DNA of 64,000 nucleotides from NCBI GenBank assembly GCA_963734625.1, contig CAVTHW010000003.1:124001-188000 (forward strand), written 5' to 3'. A program made the translations under genes and the position numbers. The notes beneath the pieces were generated by a model. That model saw nothing but the letters and a program-made list of their open reading frames with translations, did no database searches and was not told where the DNA came from. This document shows, piece by piece, positions 18,448 through 25,313 of this stretch; the stretch's first letter is position 1; every line of letters starts with the position of its first letter. Source of the stretch: CAVTHW01 sp963734625. GTDB lineage: Bacteria; Acidobacteriota; Terriglobia; Bryobacterales; Bryobacteraceae.

Positions 18448-19665
18448 TCACTGCAGGATCAACTTGTCGCCCAGCTTCAGCCCGGTCACAAGCTCTGTCT
18501 TCACGCCGTCGGAGATTCCCAGTTTAACCGGCATCTTGCGCCGGCCCTTCTCGGCGATCGCGTCGGGAACCTCCACTGACGTGTTCCGGTTCCGGTCGTA
18601 GAGCACCGCGCCTTCAGGGACCAGCAGGACGTTCTGCTTCTCTTCCAGAATAATCTCCGCATTGGCGCTCATGTTGGCTCTAAGTTCGCCTCCGGGGTTC
18701 TTGATCGATACCCTGACCTCGAAAGTCGTGACGTTGTCCTTTTCCACACCCAGTGGCGCAATCTTCGTCACCTGGCCTTCGAACTTCTTGTCCTTGAAAG
18801 ACTCCACCACGATGCGCGCCCGCTGCCCCAGATACACTTTCCCGATATCCGCTTGATCCACCTTGCCCAGAACATAGACATCTCCAATGTCCCCCAGGGT
18901 CATGATCAGCGTGGCATTCGACCCCAGCACCAGAATCGAGCTCACCGCGTCGCCCACTTCCACGTTCCGCGACAACACCAGTCCGTCCATCGGGCTTACC
19001 ACCGTGGCGTACAGCAGACTCTCCCTGGCTCTCTCCAGAGCCGCCTGACACTGGGCCACCTGCGCCTTGGCCCGCGCCATGTCCGCCCGTGCCACCGCCA
19101 CGTTGCGCATCGCCGAGGTCCGCTTGTTCAGCCCCATCTGGTACGCCTTGTCGGCGTCTTCCACCAAGGACGGCGAGATCAACCCCTGCGCCCCCAGTTT
19201 CCTCGCCCGGTCCATGCCCGACTTGAGGAATGGCAAATCCGGTCCCTCCGCATCCACCTGGTTCCTCTCGTAGCTCGCCTGCGCCGACTGCTCGGCCGCC
19301 TGCGCCGCATCCAGCGTGGCGGTGGCCTCGCGCACCTGCGCCTGCAGTTCCACTTTGTCCAGTTCCAGCAGAACCTGTCCCTGTTTGACGAACTCCCCGT
19401 AGTCCACGTAGATCTTCTGGATAATCCCACTGGCCTTCGACTTCACGTCTACCTTCGCCCGGGGCTGGATCTTGCCCGTCGCCACCACCGATCGCGCAAT
19501 GTTGCCCCGCGTCACGTCCGCCAACTTGGCGGGATCGATGGCGTTGTTGGGACGCAAGGAAGCCCTGACGCCGAAAAACGCGCCCACCAGCAGCATCAGA
19601 ACTACGCCCACCCACATCCAGCGGCGCAGATTCCGGTTCTTGCCATTCTTCCCGTTGCGACTCAC
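18448..19665 (-). CDS. Membrane fusion (HlyD/MacA-like) efflux subunit
   Basis: This 405-residue periplasmic adaptor is anchored by one N-terminal helix (WMWVGVVLMLLVGAFFGVRA). The parts are a barrel-sandwich half (VDVKSKASGIIQKIYVDYGE), a long helical hairpin with Ala/Gln-rich coiled coil (about residues 95-220), the second half (VVSPMDGLVLSRNVEVGDAV) and a beta-barrel. I start it at a GTG (19665), nine bases after GGAGGT. An ATG 54 bp upstream lacks a ribosome-binding site. It is the first gene of an operon with two MacB-like permeases. Confidence 0.88.
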   Translation of the reverse strand: MSRNGKNGKNRNLRRWMWVGVVLMLLVGAFFGVRASLRPNNAIDPAKLADVTRGNIARSVVATGKIQPRAKVDVKSKASGIIQKIYVDYGEFVKQGQVLLELDKVELQAQVREATATLDAAQAAEQSAQASYERNQVDAEGPDLPFLKSGMDRARKLGAQGLISPSLVEDADKAYQMGLNKRTSAMRNVAVARADMARAKAQVAQCQAALERARESLLYATVVSPMDGLVLSRNVEVGDAVSSILVLGSNATLIMTLGDIGDVYVLGKVDQADIGKVYLGQRARIVVESFKDKKFEGQVTKIAPLGVEKDNVTTFEVRVSIKNPGGELRANMSANAEIILEEKQNVLLVPEGAVLYDRNRNTSVEVPDAIAEKGRRKMPVKLGISDGVKTELVTGLKLGDKLILQ

Positions 19666-19718
19666 GATTCTCTTACCTCCGGCATCCTGGGGTAGGGCAT
19701 CGTCCCCTCCACTGAGCA

Positions 19719-19745
19719 TATACGTCTCTCGCCTGCGTTGGTTCC
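19719..19745 (-). promoter_or_regulatory. Possible ECF-sigma-type promoter of the efflux operon
   Basis: On the minus strand GGAACC (19745-19740) is separated by 15 bp from CGTATA (19724-19719). This resembles promoters of extracytoplasmic-function sigma factors (GGAAC and CGT core elements). It would start transcription about 45 bases before the membrane-fusion start codon. One sequence match is weak evidence. Confidence 0.35.
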
Positions 19746-19954
19746 GAAACTTTTTCCGCCCAAAGGAGAACATCAGGGCGTTTCCAGCTAAAGCGCAACA
19801 GCGTTTCTTCCGATCAAGACACTGGGAGCGGCGCTCAATTCCGTAAACGGTGTGTAAAGCAACGCTTCCGCGCCACCGGTACTGCGGCGCTTAAGAAAAA
19901 GAGCCCCGATGGGACTCACAGAGCGTGAGCTTTGCCCGAAACGACAAAAAGCTA

Positions 19955-19984
19955 TTGACAACCTGATGAGCCGCATGGAACAAT
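19955..19984 (+). promoter_or_regulatory. Possible promoter of the FecR-like gene
   Basis: TTGACA (19955-19960) is followed after 18 bp by AACAAT (19979-19984). This would give a leader of about 40 bases including the ribosome-binding site GGAGGAAG at 20017-20024. The -10 box is only a partial match. Confidence 0.4.
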
Positions 19985-20029
19985 GCCTACAACCCCGCAC
20001 GCGCATTCTTTGTTACGGAGGAAGTTCGC

Positions 20030-20905
20030 ATGTACCGTCCGGCGATTGCGCTGTGCATCTGTCTGGGGCTCGGCAGCTTGCCCGCCTTTTCCGCAGCCAT
20101 TGGCGTAGCCCAGGCCGATGGCAGCTTCCGTGTTGACGATAACCCCGTGGTAGGAAACGCAACTTTGTTTGAAGGCAACCTGATCGAGACCGCCAAGGCC
20201 TCCTCGGACCTCCGCTTGAATGGAGGAGTCCGGCTGAGCCTGGCCTCGGATTCGCGCGGCAAGGTCTTCGGGACCCGGTTGCTGCTGGAGAAGGGCGTTG
20301 GCGAGTGGAGTGGCCCTGCCGGCTATGTGGTCGAAGCCATGGGCCTGCGGATCCTGGCTGCAGCGCCCGGCTCGGCCGGCCGGGTGGCCATCAGTGGAGG
20401 CCGCAGAGTACAGGCCGCCGCCCTGGCCGGTTCATTGCGTGTCACCACTACCGACGGGACCGTCGTGGCTCTACTGAAGCCGGGCGCCGCTCTGGAGTTT
20501 GAACCCCAGGCGGTCACCGGCGCTCAGGCGCCCTTCGAGATGACCGGATGCCTGACGAACTTGAACGGGCGCTTCGTGCTGAGGGACCCCGTTACCGGCC
20601 TCACCGAGGAGGTGCGCGGCGGCGGCATCGAAAAGGAAGCCGGCAACACCGTCGAGATCACCGCCACCGTGATTCCCAATGTCCAGCCGGTCTCGGGCGC
20701 CAACGAAGTCGTTCAGGCCACCCGGCTCAGACGCCTCGCACGAGGTTGCGCCCCGGCCGGTGGTCCCGAGGCGGCTCCCGCGCCGGGAATGTCCGGCGCT
20801 AGGAAAGCGATCATCGCCGGCGTCATTGTCGGCGGCGCCGGAGCCGGTGCGGCAATCTATCTGGAAACAAGGAAGAGTGACAAACCCGGTCCCATCAGTC
20901 CGTAG
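20030..20905 (+). CDS. FecR-like exported protein with C-terminal membrane anchor
   Basis: This 291-residue protein has a signal peptide (ALCICLGLGSLPAFSAA). A FecR-type beta domain follows (residues about 22-130: NATLFEGNLIETAKASSDLR and LRILAAAPGSAGRVAISGGR), then a Cys-containing segment and a C-terminal hydrophobic helix with glycines (AIIAGVIVGGAGAGAAIYL) before a short charged tail. Unlike iron-regulation FecR proteins it has no adjacent sigma factor. It precedes the EPS operon and may be a structural or sensory envelope protein. The FecR assignment is by pattern and therefore moderate. Confidence 0.65.
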   Translation: MYRPAIALCICLGLGSLPAFSAAIGVAQADGSFRVDDNPVVGNATLFEGNLIETAKASSDLRLNGGVRLSLASDSRGKVFGTRLLLEKGVGEWSGPAGYVVEAMGLRILAAAPGSAGRVAISGGRRVQAAALAGSLRVTTTDGTVVALLKPGAALEFEPQAVTGAQAPFEMTGCLTNLNGRFVLRDPVTGLTEEVRGGGIEKEAGNTVEITATVIPNVQPVSGANEVVQATRLRRLARGCAPAGGPEAAPAPGMSGARKAIIAGVIVGGAGAGAAIYLETRKSDKPGPISP

Positions 20906-20948
20906 CTGGCGGGCGCTGGGCCGGCCCCGCCGCCCAGAATCTTGCCGC

Positions 20949-20979
20949 GGGGCCGATTCTGCTCTTGACAATCGGCCCC
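20949..20979 (+). promoter_or_regulatory. Strong hairpin overlapping the EPS promoter
   Basis: GGGGCCGATT (20949-20958) pairs perfectly with AATCGGCCCC (20970-20979) around an 11-base loop. It lies 44 bases after the FecR-like stop and is followed by GTATTTCG, so it can act as a weak terminator. The loop and right arm also contain the TTGACA of the next promoter. The same bases may therefore end one transcript and start the next. Confidence 0.55.
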
Positions 20980-20993
20980 GTATTTCGTATACG
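20965..20993 (+). promoter_or_regulatory. Probable promoter of the EPS operon
   Basis: TTGACA (20965-20970), exactly 17 bp, then TATACG (20988-20993) form a good housekeeping-type promoter. Transcription would begin near 21000, leaving a leader of about 150 bases before the antiterminator gene. The -10 box sits in the palindrome CGTATACG. Confidence 0.6.
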
Positions 20994-21048
20994 TTCTGTA
21001 ATACGCTTGAGTGGACGCCGGGCTGCGTGCGGCGGCGTTCAGTCTGGT

Positions 21049-21156
21049 TGCCTCCCCCTGTTGGAATGCCTCCCCCTGGGAAGTGATTGCTATTGGGCTC
21101 GCCCTGGCTCCGCTGCGGTTTGGCGGCTGGGGAGGGTCATGGGTACTGGTGTATGA
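21049..21156 (+). promoter_or_regulatory. Structured leader with anti-Shine-Dalgarno repeats and a coupled mini-ORF
   Basis: Two copies of TGCCTCCCCCTG lie 18 bp apart (21049-21060 and 21067-21078). Their CCTCCCC can pair with the GGGGAGG ribosome-binding site at 21130-21136. That site is placed to translate ATG GGT ACT GGT GTA TGA (21139-21156). The stop of this five-codon frame overlaps the start of the antiterminator gene (TGATG). The arrangement suggests that ribosome loading on the mini-ORF controls the downstream gene. This is inferred from sequence only. Confidence 0.4.
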
Positions 21157-21725
21157 TGCTCGCCGAATCGAATCCTCGCTGGTACGCGCTGACGGTCAAG
21201 CCGAATCATGAAAGAGCCGCCGCCGGGGCGCTCGAATACCGGGGCATGCAGAGCTTTCTCCCCTTGTACCGTTCCCGGCGGCGCTGGTCGGACCGTTTTC
21301 GCGAATTGGATTTGCCGCTTTTTGCCGGCTACATCTTCTGCCGCTTTGGAAGGGAAGAGCGCGGCCTGGTACTGGCCACTCCCGGCGTCAACTCGGTGGT
21401 GGGTTTGGGGCGCGCGCCGGAAGCGGTGCCGGAAGAGGAGATCGAGTCCGTCCGGCGCCTGGTTGCCTCCAGCCTGCCCGTCACACCGTGGCCGTTTCTG
21501 CGCGCTGGCCAGCGGGTGCGCATTGAGGCCGGCCCGCTGCGCGGGTTGGAGGGTATTCTGACCCAGGTCAAGGACGCCTGGCGGGTGGTGGTCAGCGTCG
21601 AATTGCTGCAGCGCTCGGTCGCGGCCGAGGTCGACCGGGACATGCTCTCGGTGGTGCCCGCGCGGCCCGCAGCCGCCGCTGGACCGCGCGGCGCTACGGG
21701 ATGGGGGGTGCATGTCTGTTCATAG
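21156..21725 (+). CDS. NusG-like (RfaH/UpxY type) transcription antiterminator
   Basis: This is a 189-residue NusG paralogue. The N-terminal NGN domain is clear: PRWYALTVKPNHERAAAGAL, FLPLYRSRRRWSDRF and FAGYIFCRF, then GVNSVVGLGRAPEAVPEEEI. A C-terminal KOW domain follows (AGQRVRIEAGPLRGLEGIL). Such proteins ride RNA polymerase through long polysaccharide operons, and this one is the first gene of the EPS operon. The start is ATG 21156 (or 21153), overlapping the mini-ORF stop. The gene overlaps the next by 14 bp. Confidence 0.85.
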   Translation: MLAESNPRWYALTVKPNHERAAAGALEYRGMQSFLPLYRSRRRWSDRFRELDLPLFAGYIFCRFGREERGLVLATPGVNSVVGLGRAPEAVPEEEIESVRRLVASSLPVTPWPFLRAGQRVRIEAGPLRGLEGILTQVKDAWRVVVSVELLQRSVAAEVDRDMLSVVPARPAAAAGPRGATGWGVHVCS

Positions 21726-22173
21726 CCCCCGGCGGAAGCTGGTCAACTTCCGGGTCAACGACGAGGAGTACGAATCGCTGCGAGCCGCCTGCGCCACCCA
21801 CGGAGCGCGTAGCGTCTCCGATTTTGCCCGGCTGGCGGTGCTCGGCCGCGCTCGCGTGGGACGGCGGCAGGCGGCCTCGGTCCAGAAGCAGCTCTCGGCT
21901 TTGGGCCTGGGTATGTCGGAATTGGAGTCCCGCTTGGGACAACTGCTGCGCGCGCTGGACGGCGCCGGCGGAAACGGAAGCGGAAAGCTGTCGGAGGAAG
22001 CGGGCGCCTGCCGCTTAACGGCGGGCCCCCCGGGAAGGGTGAAGGATGAATATGAGAAGCGCGTGGCTGGTGGTTTGCCTGCTGGTTATCCTGGGCGCGG
22101 CGTGGGGGCAAGCGCAACGGACGGCGACCGATCCCGGCGCCAATCTCCCGGCTCAGACCATCGGGCCCAATGA
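21712..22173 (+). CDS. Ribbon-helix-helix-like protein in the EPS operon
   Basis: The N-terminal 50 residues (KLVNFRVNDEEYESLRAACA, then HGARSVSDFARLAVLGRA) look like the ribbon-helix-helix fold of MobC-like and related DNA-binding proteins. A short coiled coil (QLSALGLGMSELESRLGQLL) follows. Beyond about residue 95 the sequence is low-complexity and the frame continues 128 bp into the next gene. The true end may therefore be the TAA at 22016-22018 after a one-base slip. It overlaps the antiterminator by 14 bp. A local regulator is likely; a relaxosome role is not supported here. Confidence 0.6.
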   Translation: MSVHSPRRKLVNFRVNDEEYESLRAACATHGARSVSDFARLAVLGRARVGRRQAASVQKQLSALGLGMSELESRLGQLLRALDGAGGNGSGKLSEEAGACRLTAGPPGRVKDEYEKRVAGGLPAGYPGRGVGASATDGDRSRRQSPGSDHRAQ

Positions 22174-23002
22174 CCTGATCGCGGTATCCGTTTACGCCGC
22201 GCCCGAATTCACCCGGACCGTACGGGTCGGCCCCGACGGGTTTATCCGGCTGCCCATGTTGAAGCAGCGTATCCAGGCTGACCGCCTGCTCCCGGCCGAG
22301 GTGGAGTCGGCCATAGCCGAAGCTCTGCAAAGCGAGGAACTGCTGGTCGATCCGATGGTGACCGTGACCATCGCCGAGTACCATAGCAGGCCCATCAGCG
22401 TGGCTGGCGCCGTCAAGGATCCGATCACCTTCCAGGCGGTCGGACCGGTCACCCTGCTCGACGCCCTGACGCGCGCCGGGGGACTGCGTGTCGACGCCGG
22501 CGCGGAGATTCTGGTGAGCCGCGTGCAAATGGCCGATGACGGGACGCCCACCGCTCTGGTGCAGCGCATTCCGGTTCGGGCTTTGATTGACGCGGCCGAC
22601 CCCGACATGAATCTCAAGCTGACCGGCGGCGAGGAGATCCGGGTACCGGAGGTGGGCAAGATTTACGTGGTCGGCACGGTTAAGAGACCGGGAGCGTTCC
22701 CTATCCAGAGCACGGCGGAAACGACCGTGCTGCAAATCCTGGCGCTGGCTGAAGGACTGGCTCCATTCGCCTCCAAGCAAGCGTATGTCTACCGCCAGGA
22801 AGCGGCCAACGGCGCCAAGCACGAGATCCGGATTGAGTTGAGCAAGATTCTCGGCCGCAAGGCGCCCGACGTTCCGCTGCAGCCCAACGACATCCTGTAT
22901 ATCCCGGACAACACCGGACGGCGCGTCACGGTCAACGCCCTGGAGAGAATCGCCGGCTTCGGCACATCGACGGCTTCAGGCCTTCTGGTGTGGGGCCGAT
23001 AG
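22046..23002 (+). CDS. Polysaccharide export protein (Wza-like)
   Basis: This 318-residue exporter of the outer-membrane polysaccharide channel family has a signal peptide (WLVVCLLVILGAAWG) without a lipobox Cys. Next comes the Poly_export domain (IGPNDLIAVSVYAAPEFTRT, VGPDGFIRLPMLKQRI) and two SLBB domains (ISVAGAVKDPITFQAVGPVT; IYVVGTVKRPGAFPIQSTAE). It ends with QPNDILYIPDNTG. It lies 19 bp before the Wzc-like gene, its usual partner. The absence of the C-terminal amphipathic helix of E. coli Wza is typical outside enterobacteria. Confidence 0.92.
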   Translation: MNMRSAWLVVCLLVILGAAWGQAQRTATDPGANLPAQTIGPNDLIAVSVYAAPEFTRTVRVGPDGFIRLPMLKQRIQADRLLPAEVESAIAEALQSEELLVDPMVTVTIAEYHSRPISVAGAVKDPITFQAVGPVTLLDALTRAGGLRVDAGAEILVSRVQMADDGTPTALVQRIPVRALIDAADPDMNLKLTGGEEIRVPEVGKIYVVGTVKRPGAFPIQSTAETTVLQILALAEGLAPFASKQAYVYRQEAANGAKHEIRIELSKILGRKAPDVPLQPNDILYIPDNTGRRVTVNALERIAGFGTSTASGLLVWGR

Positions 23003-23021
23003 GCCCGAGGGTCACTTTACA

Positions 23022-25221
23022 ATGTCCGACACAAAGCTAGAACGGCGTCTTTCGGCCCCGCTGGAGCATTATCCGGCTTCCGGGCCGCTCCCGCTGGCGC
23101 AGTTCCCCGGTCTGGAACCGGAGGAGCCGGCGGTTCCTCTTTCCCACTACCTGTGGATCCTGAAGCGGCACCGCTGGAAAATCCTGTGCTTCGTCTGCGC
23201 CTGCGTGCTGGCCACGCTGGTCGTCTCCAGCCGCCTGACCCCGATCTATGAATCGACCGCCACCGTGGATGTGGATCGGCAGACGCCGACGGGAGTGATC
23301 GGGCAGGAGTCGATGCGTTCGGCCACCAATGACTCGGACCAGTTTCTGGCCACCCAGATCAAGCTGATTCAGTCCGACTCGGTGCTGCGGCCGGTCGCGG
23401 AGAAGTACCGCCTGCGCGAGACGGAGGGAGAGGCGGTCGCACCCGGCGCGCTCGCCGGACCGGCCCAGGACGCTCCCGTCCTGCTGAAGCGCCTGAAGGT
23501 GACCCGCCCCCCCAACACCTATATCCTGCTGATCAACTACCGTTCCGCGGACCCCCAACTGGCCGCCAACGTGGCCAACGGAGTCGCCAATTCTTTCCTC
23601 GAGCACACCTACCAGATCCGCTACCGCTCCTCGGCGAGTCTGTCGGCCTTCATGGAAAAGCAGTTGGAGGAGCTGAAGGCCAAGATGGAGCGGTCGAGCG
23701 CGGCCCTGCTGCAATTCGAGCGGGAGCTGAACGTCATCAATCCCGAGCAGAAGACCAGCATCCTCTCGGCGCGCCTGCTGCAACTGAATACGGAGTACAC
23801 CAATGCGCAGGGCGACCGCGTGCGCAAGGAGGCCGCTTATCAAGCCGTCCGAAACGGCTCGATCGAGGCCGCGCAGGTTTCTTCCCAAGGCGAGTCGCTG
23901 CGCCGTCTTACCGAGCAGTCGAACGAAGCCCAGCAGCACATCGCCGAAGTGAATACCCAATACGGAGCGAACCATCCCGAATACAAGAAGGCCGCTGTTC
24001 AGTTGGACCAGGTGCAGCGTTTACTCGACAAGACCACCCAGGAGATCCGGCAGCGGGTAGAGATAGAGTACAGCGTCGGCGGGGCGGCGCGAAGCCATGT
24101 TGCAGAAGGCCGTCCAGGAGACCAAAACCGAGTTTGACAGCCTCAATGCGCGCTCTTTCGAGTATCAGTCGCTGAAGCGCGGGGCTGAGGCCGATAAGAC
24201 GCTCTACGAAGAACTGGTCCGCAAGATCAAAGAGGCGGGCATCAACGCCAGTTTTCAGAACAGTTCCATTCGCATCGCGGACCCGGCCCGCCCCGCCGCA
24301 ACGCCGGTCTTTCCGAACTTGAAGCTGAACTTAGCCTTGGCCTTTCTGTTTTCCAGCCTGCTGGCGGTGGGCGTGGCCGTGCTGAGCGATATGCTCGACA
24401 CCACGGTCCGCGATCCGGAGCAGGTGAAGCGGCTCATGCGGATTGAAGTCGTGGGCAGCCTGCCGGTGGTGAAGAACTGGCGGGGCCGCCTGGGACCGGT
24501 CCGCGTTGCGCCCGGCGGACAGAGCCTGGTGCTGGCGGCCGACAACGGCAACCGCGCGCTGACCGGCTACGACGAAGCCATCCGCACCTTGCGCAACTCG
24601 ATTCTGCTTACGGATTTCGACCGCCGCCTGCGCTCTTTGCTGGTAACCAGCGCTTCGCCCGGGGAAGGCAAGTCCACCATCGCCGCGCATCTGGCCGTGG
24701 CCCACGCCGAGCAGGGACACCGGACGCTGCTGATCGACGGCGACCTGCGCCGGCCCAGCGTGCACCGGCGTTTTGACGTGCCCAGTTCGGTGGGACTCTC
24801 CAACGCGCTGGTGGGCGAACTGCCCTGGCAGGAAGTCGTGCTGCGGCTGGCTGACGTCCCCGGCCTGGAAGTGATGCCGGCGGGGCCGCCTTCCCGCCGC
24901 GCGGCGGATCTGATCGGACGGGGTTTGCAGCAGGTTCTGGAGGAGGCCTCCCAGGAGTACGACCTGGTCATTCTGGACGCTCCTCCTTTGCTGGGCTTCG
25001 CCGAACCGCTGCAGATGGCCACGGTCGTCGACGGCGTGGTGGTCGTCACTCGCGCCGGCGAGACCAGCCGTAAAGCTGTGTCGAGCGTCATCGCGACGCT
25101 GAGTCGTCTGCGCGCCACCGTGGTGGGAGTGGTGCTCAACGAAGTTCACAAAGAGATGAGCGACAGCTACTATTACTACGGCCATTACGGCAAGTACTAC
25201 AAGCCCGACGCCAAGTCGTAG
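23022..25221 (+). CDS. Wzc-like chain-length regulator and tyrosine autokinase, frameshifted
   Basis: This is a BY-kinase of about 733 residues. The first frame encodes the Wzz domain with a membrane helix (ILCFVCACVLATLVVSS), periplasmic beta region and coiled coil. The second holds the second helix (LNLALAFLFSSLLAVGVAVL) and the cytoplasmic kinase: Walker A ASPGEGKST, Walker A' LLIDGDLRRP, Walker B LVILDAPP, and a C-terminal tyrosine cluster (SYYYYGHYGKYY). The frames join at about 24076-24090 in a GGGG run, giving REAMLQKAVQETK. Wza-Wzc pairing implies a Wzx/Wzy-type pathway. Confidence 0.92.
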
Positions 25222-25313
25222 ATCTCCTTCCTGAATCTAACCAGGGCTGCGGCGGCGGGTGCGCCACTGGCGTAATTCCACGAATCAGCCTCCCCCTTCA
25301 GGGAACAATTGTC

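Larger units (their letters stand above)
19666..20029. other. Divergent intergenic region between efflux operon and FecR-like gene
   Basis: This 364-bp gap contains no convincing gene. The left third holds the leader and possible promoter of the minus-strand efflux operon. The right third holds a TTGACA box and a GGAGGAAG ribosome-binding site for the plus-strand gene. The middle (about 19780-19910) shows nothing I can interpret. Confidence 0.5.

Noticed and set aside
21000..21150. An ops/JUMPstart element for the NusG-like protein
   Set aside because: I looked for GGCGGTAG-type sequence in the leader. Only a poor partial match (GGCGGCGTTC near 21031) is present, so I do not call it.
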